In this document: in pieces, positions 18,977-31,254 of the stretch
Numbering within the stretch: position 1 is the stretch's first letter
How the letters are laid out: each line of letters begins with the position of its first letter
NCBI GenBank assembly: GCA_050305135.1
Contig: JBNLET010000083.1
Location: 13,632 to 77,631, forward strand
Reading direction: 5' to 3'
DNA: 64,000 bases
From: Cognatazoarcus sp050305135
GTDB taxonomy: Bacteria > Pseudomonadota > Gammaproteobacteria > Burkholderiales > Rhodocyclaceae
Notes under the pieces: generated by a model
What the model was told of the DNA's origin: nothing
What the model saw: only the letters and a program-made list of their open reading frames with translations
The model's database searches: none
Made by a program: the position numbers and the translations under genes

Positions 18977-19737
18977 TTGTCGGCGTGCAGCGCGCCGTCG
19001 AGGACGCCGCCGCCGAGCGCCTCGGCGCGTGCGCGCTCGCCGGCGGCGCCGAGGGCGACGAACAGCGGCAGGAAATGCTCCGGCGTCGGATGGGCGAGCT
19101 TGGCCTGCGGACCGTCGTGCTGCCAGTCGAGCAGGGCTTCGTGCTCGCCGGCCAGCAGGTGCCGATGGACCCAGTCGCGAAAGGCGCCGGTCTGGGCCCG
19201 CAGCGCACCGCCGTTGCGGAAGTAGTCGGCCAGGTTGTGGGTCATGTGGCCCGACCCGACGACCAGCACCTTGTCGTCCGGCAGGCCGGCCAGCGCGCGG
19301 CCGACCGACAGGTGGTGGCGGGCGCAGCGGTCCGGCTGGACCGAGAGCTGCAGCACCGGCACGTCGGCGTCGGGGAACAAGCTCAGCAGCGGTATCCAGG
19401 CGCCGTGGTCGAGGCCGCGGCCGGGATCGATGCCGGCCGCCAGGCCGGCTTCGCCGAGCAGGGCCTTGATCCGCTGCGCCAGTTCCGGCGCGCCGGGCGC
19501 CGGATAGCGCAGCCGGTACAGCGCGTCCGGGAAGCCGTAGAAGTCATGCACCGTGTCCGGGCTGGCCGCGCCGCCCAGCATCGGAAGGCCGGTATTCCAG
19601 TGCGCCGAAACCATCAGGATCGCGTCGGGCGTCTCGAGCCGTTCGGCCAGCGCTTGCCAGCTCGCGGCCAGCTCGCCGCCTTCGACGGCGGTCATCGGCG
19701 AACCATGGGACAGGAACAGCACGGGTTGTCGTGACAT
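18955..19737 (-). CDS. DODA-type extradiol ring-opening dioxygenase (YgiD family)
   Basis: The 260-residue protein matches the YgiD/4,5-DOPA dioxygenase family of class III extradiol enzymes that cleave catecholic rings using a single metal. Candidate metal ligands are visible in VLFLSHGSP (His near residue 11), LMVSAHWNT (His near 47) and GLDHGAWIPL, with the acid-base His in VVGSGHMTHNL. The natural substrate in most bacteria is unknown. It follows the DoxX gene on the same strand with a 62-bp gap that holds a GC-rich stem-loop; DoxX and YgiD genes often sit together. Confidence 0.9.
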   Translation of the reverse strand: MSRQPVLFLSHGSPMTAVEGGELAASWQALAERLETPDAILMVSAHWNTGLPMLGGAASPDTVHDFYGFPDALYRLRYPAPGAPELAQRIKALLGEAGLAAGIDPGRGLDHGAWIPLLSLFPDADVPVLQLSVQPDRCARHHLSVGRALAGLPDDKVLVVGSGHMTHNLADYFRNGGALRAQTGAFRDWVHRHLLAGEHEALLDWQHDGPQAKLAHPTPEHFLPLFVALGAAGERARAEALGGGVLDGALHADNYLFAPA

Positions 19738-19756
19738 CGAATCGCTCTCAGTCAGG

Positions 19757-19780
19757 CGGCCGCCGCGGAGGCGGCGGCCG
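19757..19780. other. GC-rich stem-loop between doxX-like and dioxygenase genes
   Basis: A perfect 10-bp inverted repeat (CGGCCGCCGC, loop GGAG, GCGGCGGCCG) lies between the DoxX stop and the dioxygenase start. There is no T-run, so it is not a convincing intrinsic terminator; it may stabilise the upstream mRNA segment or dampen read-through. Confidence 0.5.
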
Positions 19781-19799
19781 GGTTGGTCGGCCCGCTTGC

Positions 19800-20234
19800 T
19801 CAGGCGGCCTGCGGACGGCGGCCGAGCGCTACTGCACGGCGGCCTTCGATCGATAGCGCACCCGAGCCGAGCAGGACCTGGGCGATGGCCGCCACGGTCA
19901 GGTAGGCGGGATATTCCCAGCCACCGTTCTGGGCGCTGAACACCCAGCCGTTGCCGACATGGACGCTGAGCGCACCGAGCAGCAGCGGAATCGCCGCGGC
20001 CGCCACCAGCCGGGTGCGGAAGCCGACGATCAGCGCTACGCCGGCGAGGACTTCGGCCGGCGCGACGATGTAGGCCGTGAAGCCGGGGAAGCCGACCGAT
20101 TCGAAGAAGCCGGCGGTGCCGGCCAGCGTGAATACGAGGAATTTCAGCAGGCCGTGGGCGAGGAACATGGCGCCCAGAGCGATGCGCAGAATCGCAATGC
20201 CGTAGTCGCGAAGGTCTTGGTGCTTGATCGTCAT
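19800..20234 (-). CDS. DoxX family membrane protein
   Basis: ATG at 20234 gives 144 residues with four hydrophobic helices. The stretches IAILRIALGAMFLAHGLLKF and GFPGFTAYIVAPAEVLAGVALIVG are typical of DoxX/DoxD-like proteins (such as YphA and MhqP), small inner-membrane proteins associated with redox stress and quinone handling, with no established activity. It is divergent from a LysR regulator at 20359, which likely controls it, and is followed on the same strand by the YgiD-type dioxygenase, suggesting a quinone/catechol response unit. Confidence 0.9.
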   Translation of the reverse strand: MTIKHQDLRDYGIAILRIALGAMFLAHGLLKFLVFTLAGTAGFFESVGFPGFTAYIVAPAEVLAGVALIVGFRTRLVAAAAIPLLLGALSVHVGNGWVFSAQNGGWEYPAYLTVAAIAQVLLGSGALSIEGRRAVALGRRPQAA

Positions 20235-20287
20235 GATGTGCTCTCCTTGGGTATCGGGGGTACGCAGTGGCTGCTGCGATGGACGAA

Positions 20288-20316
20288 CTTTATCTATCCC
20301 GAAAAGGAGGATAAAG
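20288..20316. promoter_or_regulatory. Inverted repeat CTTTATC-N15-GATAAAG, putative LysR operator
   Basis: A perfect 7-bp inverted repeat with a 15-bp centre lies in the 124-bp gap between the divergent DoxX and LysR genes. The region is AT-rich compared with its surroundings. It is a candidate binding site for the regulator encoded at 20359; assignment is by symmetry and position. Confidence 0.5.
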
Positions 20317-20358
20317 TGGCATTCTGACGAATTTGTATTGCGATTTTGGGGATAATAA

Positions 20359-21273
20359 ATGGATCGACTGGAAGCGATGCGGGTGTTCTGCGCCGTCGTC
20401 GAGGCGGGCGGCTTTGCGGCTGGTGCCGAGCGGCTGGGCATCTCGACTTCGGCGGCGTCGCGCCACGTGGCCCAACTCGAAGCACACCTGAGCGTGCGCC
20501 TGCTGAATCGCACCACGCGTCGCGTCAGCCCGACCGAGGAGGGCTACGCCTACTTCGAGCGCTGCACCCAGTTGCTGGCCGACCTCGAGGAGGCCGACTC
20601 GATGGTGGCCGGCGGCGCCACGGTGCCGCGCGGCAGGCTGCGGCTGACCGCGCCGACCGCGCTCGCGACGCTGCACCTGGCGCCGGCCTTCGCGGCTTTC
20701 GGCGAGGCGCACCCGGAGCTTTCGCTCGACATCGTGCTGTCCGAAAGCGTCGTCGATTTCATTGAGGAGGGCATCGACCTGGCGATCCGGGTCGGTCGCA
20801 TCGGCAGCACCAACCTGGTGGCGCGGCGCATCGGCGACGCGCGTCTGATCGTGGCCGCCGCGCCGGCCTACCTGGACCGGCACGGCGTCCCCGCCGAGCC
20901 GGCCGCACTGGCGTCCCACGCCTGCCTGACCTATGCCCACGCGGCCCGCGGCAACCACTGGCACTTCAGCGATGCACAGGGCGAAACGCTGGAGGTTCGC
21001 GTCAGCGGGCCGGTGCATTCGAACAACGGCATGCTGCTGGCCGAGATGGCGGCGGCCGGCAGCGGCGTGACGATGGCGCCGGACTTCATCCTCGGACCGC
21101 TGCTGGCCGACGGTCGGCTGCGGCCGCTGCTGCGGGACTGGATGCCGCCGCCGCTGCCGATCCACGCCGTCTACCCGACGCGGCGCCACCTGTCGGCCAA
21201 GGTGCGCGCCATGAGCAGCTTCCTGATGCAGTGGTTCGAGCGGCATCCGAGATCGTACGGCGAGCCGGCCTGA
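20359..21273 (+). CDS. LysR-family transcriptional regulator (divergent from doxX-like gene)
   Basis: This 304-residue regulator has the standard N-terminal helix-turn-helix (MDRLEAMRVFCAVVEAGGF, then ERLGISTSAASRHVAQLE) and a C-terminal ligand domain with RVSPTEEGYAYFERC and the DLAIRVGRIGSTNLVARRIG segment common in the DsdC/YhaJ-like branch. Many such regulators respond to quinones or oxidative stress and act on neighbouring DoxX genes. The gap to the divergent DoxX gene holds a candidate operator. It is followed by methylmalonyl-CoA decarboxylase after 138 bp. Confidence 0.92.
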   Translation: MDRLEAMRVFCAVVEAGGFAAGAERLGISTSAASRHVAQLEAHLSVRLLNRTTRRVSPTEEGYAYFERCTQLLADLEEADSMVAGGATVPRGRLRLTAPTALATLHLAPAFAAFGEAHPELSLDIVLSESVVDFIEEGIDLAIRVGRIGSTNLVARRIGDARLIVAAAPAYLDRHGVPAEPAALASHACLTYAHAARGNHWHFSDAQGETLEVRVSGPVHSNNGMLLAEMAAAGSGVTMAPDFILGPLLADGRLRPLLRDWMPPPLPIHAVYPTRRHLSAKVRAMSSFLMQWFERHPRSYGEPA

Positions 21274-21411
21274 CGGCGGGAATGCCTCGCCGGCGGGCTG
21301 CGGATATCCCGTATGCCGTGCACGTCAGTCGTGGAACTCCTCAATTGTGGCGCCCGCGAGTGCGATCGAGAATCGCTCGAAATTCACGGCACGCCACACA
21401 GGAGACACAGG

Positions 21412-22191
21412 ATGGATCTGATCGAGACTCGCATCGACGGAGCGATCGGCACGATCACGTTGAACAACGGCCGCAGGCACAATGCCCTGAGCCATGCACT
21501 GGTCGACGCGATGATCGCGGCGCTGGATCAATTCCGCGAGGCGCAGCTGCGGGCCGTGGTGCTGCGCGCCCAGCCCGGCGCGAAGGTCTGGTCCGCCGGC
21601 CACGACGTCGGCGAACTGCCGGAGGGGCGGCGCGACCCGCTCGGCTGGGACGATCCGCTGCGCAACCTGGTGCGCAGCCTCGAGACCCACCCGGCGCCGG
21701 TGATCGCCATGGTCGAGGGGACCGTGTGGGGCGGCGCGGTGGAGACCGTGCTGGCCTGCGACATCGTCGTCGCCTGTCCGGACAGCACCTTCGCGGTCAC
21801 GCCGGCCCGCCTGGGCGTGCCGTACAACGTCAGCGGCATGATGACCTTCATGAGTGCGGCGAGCCTGCGCGTCGTCAAGGAGCTGGCCTTCACCGCCGCA
21901 CCGATCAGCGCCGAACGGGCCGAGCGGGTCGGCATGATCAACCACGTGGTCGCCCGCGACGAGCTGGAAGCCTTCTGCTACGCGATGGCCGCCACGATCG
22001 CCGACAACGCGCCGCTGAGCATCTCGATCATGAAGGAGCAGCTGCGCGTCCTGGCCGGTGCCAAGCCGGTCAGTCCGCGCGGCTTCGAGAAAGTGCAGGG
22101 CCTGCGGCGGGTGGTCTATGACAGCCACGATTACGCCGAGGGCATTCGCGCGTTCAAGGAGAAGCGGCCGCCGCGATTCCTTGGCAGATAG
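21412..22191 (+). CDS. scpB: Methylmalonyl-CoA decarboxylase (crotonase family)
   Basis: ATG 21412 follows a CAGGAGACACAG ribosome-binding site and yields 259 residues. The protein aligns along its full length by eye with E. coli ScpB/YgfG, which converts methylmalonyl-CoA to propionyl-CoA. Key features are the SAGHDVGELPEGRRDPL segment, AMVEGTVWGGAVE carrying the Glu that corresponds to Glu113, and TPARLGVPYNVSG carrying the Tyr corresponding to Tyr140. The C-terminal RRVVYDSHDYAEGIRAFKEKR also matches. No methylmalonyl-CoA mutase or CoA-transferase gene is in the window, so it stands alone here. Confidence 0.93.
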   Translation: MDLIETRIDGAIGTITLNNGRRHNALSHALVDAMIAALDQFREAQLRAVVLRAQPGAKVWSAGHDVGELPEGRRDPLGWDDPLRNLVRSLETHPAPVIAMVEGTVWGGAVETVLACDIVVACPDSTFAVTPARLGVPYNVSGMMTFMSAASLRVVKELAFTAAPISAERAERVGMINHVVARDELEAFCYAMAATIADNAPLSISIMKEQLRVLAGAKPVSPRGFEKVQGLRRVVYDSHDYAEGIRAFKEKRPPRFLGR

Positions 22192-22351
22192 GGATCCCGG
22201 CCGCGATGGCTTGCGATTGGAATCCGCTCGCGAAGGTGGCCGAATTCGCTCAAACGCCCCGGTTTGTCCTAAGCTTACGGCTTTGCGCGGCGCAATCGTC
22301 CGGGCGGCTCGGCCGAACGATTGCGCGGCGGCCCTGTCAACCGGATCGCCC

Positions 22352-23512
22352 ATGAAAGAAGCAAGTCATTCCACGCTGATCGGCAGCTTGTTGCTGGTCG
22401 GTTGCCTCGGCCTCTCGGCCTGCGTTTCGACACCGGAGAAGAAGGCGGACGCGGAACCCGTGCTTGTACCGGCAGAGCCGCAGGGCCAGGCGAAGGCGGC
22501 CGAACCGCCCCCGTCGCCGCCGAAGATCGCGACCCATGCCGAGCAGCAGCAGGCCCAGCGAATCGCGCTGAAGGTGGCGGACCTGCTCGAGGCCGGCAAA
22601 GTCGAAGAGGCCTACGTCGAAATCGAGCGGGCGCTCGAGGTCGATCCGGCCAACAAGCTGGCGCAGAACTTTCTCGATCAGATGACGGCTGATCCGTTCC
22701 AGGCGCTGGGCGGTGAATCGTTCGAATACACCGTCAAGGCGGGCGAGTCGCTGTCGAAGATCGCCGGCCGCTACATGGGCGACATCTTTCGCTTCTACAT
22801 CCTGGCGCGCTACAACGGCATCGAGATACCGCGTCTGGTGCCGGCGGGGCGGGCGATCCGGATTCCCGGCCGCAAGCCCGACGAAAGAGAACTGGCGCGG
22901 CCCGAACCGGCGCCGAAGCCGGTGGCCGAGAAGCCGGTCGCGTCGGAGCCGGCCGAGCCGGTGCAGGCGCCGACCGAGATCGCCATGCCCGAGCCGGCTC
23001 CCGCGCCGGAGCCGGCCGCGGCCGAAGGCACGGATGCCCCTGCCCAGAGCGAGCGCGAGCCGGCGGACGATGTGCCGGTGCAGACCGCGACGCCGGTGCT
23101 GAAGCCCGAACCGGAGATGCCGGTCGAACCCGAGGTGGTTGCGGTGCCGGAAGTGCCGGTCGAAACGGCCGGCCCGCGGCCGATGCCGGAGCCGACGCCG
23201 GCCGACCGGGCGTTCCAGCGCGGCCTGCGCGAGCAGGCGCAGGGCAACAACCTGGCTGCCTACGAGGCCTTCAAGACCGCCTACTCGCTCGATCCGAACA
23301 ACGGCGAGGCGCGCAGCAACGCCGACCTGATGCACAAGGAGATCGTCTCCAACTACATGCGCCGGGCGCGGGCGGCTTTCGCCAAGCAGGACCTGAAAGG
23401 CTCGATCAAGAACTGGGACCTGCTGCTGGAATTCGATCCGGGCAACGACATCGCGCAGTTGGAGCGGCAGAAAGCGCTGGTGCTGCAGGAACGGATCAAG
23501 TCGATACAGTAG
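22352..23512 (+). CDS. LysM/TPR lipoprotein
   Basis: From ATG 22352 the product has 386 residues. The N-terminus is a lipoprotein signal (STLIGSLLLVGCLGLSAC with lipobox LSAC), so the mature protein is anchored to the envelope. A TPR-like segment (about residues 65-105) precedes a LysM peptidoglycan-binding domain (FEYTVKAGESLSKIAGRYMG onward to IPGRKP), then a Pro/Glu/Ala-rich linker of about 110 residues and further TPR-like repeats with AYEAFKTAYSLDPNNGEA. It probably tethers an assembly factor to the cell wall. It converges on a TPR lipoprotein gene, with the palindromic repeat at 23521-23642 between. Confidence 0.85.
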   Translation: MKEASHSTLIGSLLLVGCLGLSACVSTPEKKADAEPVLVPAEPQGQAKAAEPPPSPPKIATHAEQQQAQRIALKVADLLEAGKVEEAYVEIERALEVDPANKLAQNFLDQMTADPFQALGGESFEYTVKAGESLSKIAGRYMGDIFRFYILARYNGIEIPRLVPAGRAIRIPGRKPDERELARPEPAPKPVAEKPVASEPAEPVQAPTEIAMPEPAPAPEPAAAEGTDAPAQSEREPADDVPVQTATPVLKPEPEMPVEPEVVAVPEVPVETAGPRPMPEPTPADRAFQRGLREQAQGNNLAAYEAFKTAYSLDPNNGEARSNADLMHKEIVSNYMRRARAAFAKQDLKGSIKNWDLLLEFDPGNDIAQLERQKALVLQERIKSIQ

Positions 23513-23520
23513 GCGGCGAA

Positions 23521-23642
23521 GCCGGCTGAAGCCGGCCCCGGCGGGAAACACGCTTCGGTCGAGTTCGTGGGGACGGCTTCAGCCGGCCGGCGGCGCCCGA
23601 GTTCCGCTTGGATCGTCGGCGTCACCGAGATCGCACCACGAC
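23521..23642. repeat. Dispersed palindromic intergenic repeat, copy A
   Basis: This ~122-bp element fills the gap between two convergent genes. It holds two stem-loop sequences that are reverse complements of each other (GCCGGCTGAAGCCGGC at 23521 and GGCTTCAGCCGGCC at 23575), joined by a segment containing AACACGCTTCGGTCG. A clearly related copy lies at 57587-57711. Arrangement and position resemble REP/BIME-type elements that sit between convergent genes and may act as terminators or mRNA stabilisers. Confidence 0.8.
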
Positions 23643-23643
23643 A

Positions 23644-24501
23644 CTAGGACGCCTCGCCCAGCGAACGCTTCAGCGCGTCGATCTTCCTGCCCAGCGCCTG
23701 AGCGGATTCGCCGCGATAGACCAGGGCTCGCTCGAAGGCCCGCAGCGCGGCGCGCAGGCGGCCGGCGCTGAGCGCGTTGTCACCATACGCTTCCCAGGTG
23801 CCGGCCAGCTGTGCGCGCGCCTTCTCGTCGTCCGGGTTCGCCGTCACGTAGCGGGTCAGCATCGCCAGCGCCTCGGTGAATTCGCCGTTGCGCTGCAGCA
23901 GCGCGGCGTGTTCGAGGGCGTGCGAATCGAATTCCCCGCCGTCGGTGGCGGTCGTGCCTTCGTCGCGCGGCGGCGCAGCCTGGGCCTTGGGTTTCGCGTT
24001 CGCGGCGGCGGCCGGGGAAGTGAGGTAGTCGTCGTTGCGGCCGAGGGTCAGCCGGGTCGGTTTGCCGAGAAAGTAGCGGCGATTGCGGATGCGTTCGAGT
24101 GCCCGAAGTTCTTCGGCCGCTTCTTTGCGCCGAGGGTCGTTCGCCAGCACCAGCAGGTAGTTGCGGACCGCCGCCTGTTCGTTGCCGGCGGCCTTCGCCG
24201 CACGCGCCTTGCCCAGATGCCGCGAGGCTGCCCGTCGGGCTGCCGCCTGGGCCCGTGACAGCCGTGCGCGGTAGGCCGGCTCGTCCGGATCGTACAGGCG
24301 CAGGGTTTCCCAGAGCAGCGCTGCTTCGTAGTGGCTGCCGCTGCGATCGAGCTTCTCCGCCCGGGCCTGCTGCCGCTTCGCAAATGCCGATTGCGGATGG
24401 AGCGGGACGACCGGCGCGTCGCCGGCGGGCGGAGCGCTGCCGCAGGCGGCCAGCAGCACCGAACACGCGGCCAGCAGTGGAAATGCACGCGTCGGCTTCA
24501 T
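23644..24501 (-). CDS. TPR-repeat lipoprotein
   Basis: The 285-residue product begins with a lipoprotein signal peptide (FPLLAACSVLLAACGSA, lipobox LAAC). The mature part is helical with TPR-like units (HYEAALLWETLRLYDPDEPAY, AVRNYLLVLANDPRRKEA, EFTEALAMLTRYVTANPDDE and LRAALRAFERALVYRG). No enzymatic motif is present. It is the last gene of the kinase-deacetylase-lipoprotein operon: its start overlaps the deacetylase stop by 4 bp (ATGA), showing translational coupling. It may be an envelope adaptor for that system. Confidence 0.8.
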   Translation of the reverse strand: MKPTRAFPLLAACSVLLAACGSAPPAGDAPVVPLHPQSAFAKRQQARAEKLDRSGSHYEAALLWETLRLYDPDEPAYRARLSRAQAAARRAASRHLGKARAAKAAGNEQAAVRNYLLVLANDPRRKEAAEELRALERIRNRRYFLGKPTRLTLGRNDDYLTSPAAAANAKPKAQAAPPRDEGTTATDGGEFDSHALEHAALLQRNGEFTEALAMLTRYVTANPDDEKARAQLAGTWEAYGDNALSAGRLRAALRAFERALVYRGESAQALGRKIDALKRSLGEAS

Positions 24502-25543
24502 GGGTTGCTCACCGGCCTGCTGGTTTCCAGCCTGGCCTTGAAGGCCGCCAGGCCGTGATCGCCGTAGATCATCGTGCGGCGCAGCATCAGCTGCTCCGAG
24601 AAGAAGCCGTTGCCGCCCGGATTGACGGTCAGCCCGAGCCGATAGTCGTCGGCCTGCAGGCGGTCGAGCACCTGCTGGTTGGCGTCGCCGTAGGGGAAGG
24701 CGTAGCGGCCCACCTTGATCGGCAGCTTGGACTCGATGACTTCGCGCGGTACCGCGACCTCGGTTTCGATGCGTTTCAGGTAGGCAGCGTCGTCCTCGCC
24801 GCTCGCGCGCTCGATCAGGTTCGAATGGGTCTTGGAATGGGCCTGGATGTCCACCAGGCCGCTGCCGACCATCTCGCGCATCTGTGCCCAGTTGAGCGCG
24901 TCGCCGGCGCCGACGAAATCCGTATAGAGGAACACCGTCGCCGGGAAGCCGTGCTTGCGCAGGATCGGGTAGGCGTATTGATAGACGGTCTTGTAGCCGT
25001 CGTCGATGGTGATCACGACGGCCCGTTCCGGCAGCGCGCGCCGGCCCTGCAGGAAGTCCTCCAGTGCCGACAAGGGCACCACGCGGTAGTCATTGCGGGC
25101 GAGCCAGTCCATCTGCTCGGCGAAGCGGTCGGCCGAGACGATCATCTTGCCGCGGCCCGGACCGAAGCGGTGGTAGCACAGGATCGGCACGGTCTGGAAG
25201 CGGCCCGCCGTGACGCCGGTGGGGTTCGGATCCTGCAGCGGCACGGCCAGGACTTCTCCGGCCTTCGGCCTGCGCACCTGGTTGAAGTCCGCGATGCGCC
25301 ACCACCACTGGGGGCCGTCGAGGAAGCGTGCCGCGATCGAACGCAGCGTGTCGCCGGCGGCGGCCCGGTAGATGACGAAGCGTGCGTTGCGGGCCAGTAC
25401 GTCGCCATCGGCCGGGGGCGACCGTTCCTCGCCGGGGCTCGCCATCGGCGGCCGTGTCGGCTGGGCCGAGCAGCCGATGAGCAGCAGCACGGCAGCGAGC
25501 ACGGCGAGCCGCGACGGCAGCCGCGGACCGGGACGATCGGGCT

Positions 25544-25547
<4 letters not shown>
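24498..25547 (-). CDS. LysM-polysaccharide deacetylase lipoprotein
   Basis: ATG 25547 gives 349 residues. A lipoprotein signal (LAVLAAVLLLIGCSA, lipobox LIGC) is followed by a LysM-like domain (FVIYRAAAGDTLRSIAARFL, residues ~55-105) and a NodB homology domain. The deacetylase motifs are VVITIDDGYKTV (metal and catalytic Asp pair), HSKTHSNL (metal His ligands in HxxxH) and RYAFPYGDAN. The expected activity is removal of N- or O-acetyl groups from an envelope polysaccharide or peptidoglycan. Start overlaps the kinase stop by 4 bp and its stop overlaps the next start by 4 bp, so the three genes are coupled. Confidence 0.9.
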
Positions 25548-27487
<1,940 letters not shown>

Positions 27488-27703
27488 GAAAATCCCCCTG
27501 CTCGTTCCGAGCGGCTGTCATGGCGGCAGCGTATGCCGCATGGTTCCTGTCGCCCCGATGATGCACGTCTTTTCGGGCGGATGACCGTTAACCTAGCGCA
27601 ACACATTGCAGACCTTCACTCTCGAACGCGATTTGCGGTACGTTGGTCGCGCGCGAAATCTTACGTATTCTCTCAAACATCCGATCAGGGGAGGGTTTTC
27701 GGC

Positions 27704-29650
<1,947 letters not shown>

Positions 29651-29673
29651 GCCGCCGGCGTGGCCGCCCACCG

Positions 29674-31122
29674 ATGCTGAACTCGATTTCCTCGCTGATC
29701 GGCGATCGCGACAATTGGCTGCTGCTGGGCTCGTTGGCGCTCTATTCGCTGGCGCTGATGAGTGCGATCCGGGCAATCATGGTGACGCGCACCTCGCAGG
29801 GTGCGATCGGCTGGGCCGTCGCGCTGATGACGCTGCCGATCGTGACGCTGCCGCTGTACTGGGTCTTCGGCCGGACCCGCTTCGAGGGCTACACCACCCG
29901 CCGCGCCAGCGTGACCGCGCGGGCGCGCGCGCAGTTCAAGCCGCTGGAAGAGCTGAGGCGCCACGAGCGGGCGCCGCGACCGTCCCTGGCCGGCCTGCAC
30001 CAGATGGCCTGCAAGCTGTCGGAGACCGGCTTCCTCGGCGGCAATGGGATCCGGCTGTTGTGCGGGGGCGAGCAGACCTTCGATGCGATCCTGGCCGCGA
30101 TCGCCGGCGCAAGACGCTACATCCTGGTGCAGTACTACATCTTTAACGCGGACCGCATCGGCACGCGGATCGCAGAGGCCTTGATCGACCGGGCCCGGGA
30201 CGGCGTGCGGGTGAGCTTCATGTACGATCCGATCGGCTCGAGCCTGCCGCGCCGCTTCCTGGCACGCATGAAGGCGGCAGGTATCGATTGCAGCCAGTTC
30301 GACACCACCCGCGGGCGAGGCAACCGCTTCCGCATCAATTTTCGCAACCACCGCAAGATAGTCGTGGTCGATGGGCGAAGCGCCTTTCTGGGCGGCATCA
30401 ACGTCTCCGACGAGTACTTCGGCGCCGGGCCGGGTGAGGAGCCGTGGCGCGATGCCCACGTACAGGTGGACGGCCCGGTGGCGATGAGTGCCGCGATCGC
30501 CTTCGTCAAGGACTGGTACTGGGCCCGGCGGCGGCTGCCCAAGATGGACTTCGAGCTGCCGCGGCAGGCCGGCGCCGCGAGGGTTCTGGTGTGGCCCACC
30601 GGGCCGGCCGACGAGCAGCCGGAATGCACCGTATCGCTGCTGTCGTCGTTCAACGCCGCGCGCAGTCGCATCTGGATCGCCAACCCGTACTTCGTGCCGA
30701 CCGATCCGATCCTGCAGTCGCTGCGGCTGGCGGTGCTGCGCGGCGTGGAGGTCTGCGTGGTGGTGCCGTACCGCACCGACCATCGCGTCGTCCGGCTGGC
30801 CTCGCAGATCTACCTGGCCGAGCTGCTGCGGGTCGGTGCGCGCGTCTTCCGTTATCGCAGGGGAATGATCCACACCAAGGCCTTCCTGGTGGACGACGAG
30901 CTGGCCAGCGTCGGATCGGTCAATCTCGACCATCGCTCGATCCTGATCAATTTCGAGATCGCCGCGTTCTCGGACGATCAGGCCTTCATCGACGAGGTCG
31001 AGACGATGCTTGCCCGCGACATGCGCGACAGCGAGGAAGTGACCGTCGAGATGGTCGATCGGCGCGGACTGCTGAATCGGCTGGCGACGCGCGCCGCCAA
31101 CCTGTTGGCGCCGGTGCTGTAG
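29674..31122 (+). CDS. cls: Cardiolipin synthase (phospholipase D family)
   Basis: The 482-residue protein has two N-terminal hydrophobic helices (LLLGSLALYSLALMSAIRAIM and WAVALMTLPIVTLPLYWVFG) and two phospholipase D half-sites: NHRKIVVVDGRSAFLGG in the first half and IHTKAFLVDDELASVGSVN in the second (HxKx4D). Length and layout match ClsA-type enzymes, which condense two phosphatidylglycerols into cardiolipin in the inner membrane. The gene begins 23 bp after the hybrid kinase and might be transcribed with it. ClsB/ClsC lack the N-terminal helices, so ClsA is the closer match. Confidence 0.92.
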   Translation: MLNSISSLIGDRDNWLLLGSLALYSLALMSAIRAIMVTRTSQGAIGWAVALMTLPIVTLPLYWVFGRTRFEGYTTRRASVTARARAQFKPLEELRRHERAPRPSLAGLHQMACKLSETGFLGGNGIRLLCGGEQTFDAILAAIAGARRYILVQYYIFNADRIGTRIAEALIDRARDGVRVSFMYDPIGSSLPRRFLARMKAAGIDCSQFDTTRGRGNRFRINFRNHRKIVVVDGRSAFLGGINVSDEYFGAGPGEEPWRDAHVQVDGPVAMSAAIAFVKDWYWARRRLPKMDFELPRQAGAARVLVWPTGPADEQPECTVSLLSSFNAARSRIWIANPYFVPTDPILQSLRLAVLRGVEVCVVVPYRTDHRVVRLASQIYLAELLRVGARVFRYRRGMIHTKAFLVDDELASVGSVNLDHRSILINFEIAAFSDDQAFIDEVETMLARDMRDSEEVTVEMVDRRGLLNRLATRAANLLAPVL

Positions 31123-31254
31123 CCGGCCGGCGGAGGCAGCTGCGCGAGCCGCGCCCTAATCCGCGCGGATTTCGCCATCGCCGCGGCATCCGCCCGCCAA
31201 GCCTCGGTGCACCAGGGGGCGTGCACTTCGACTCGGCGGGGGACGTTCGGGGGG

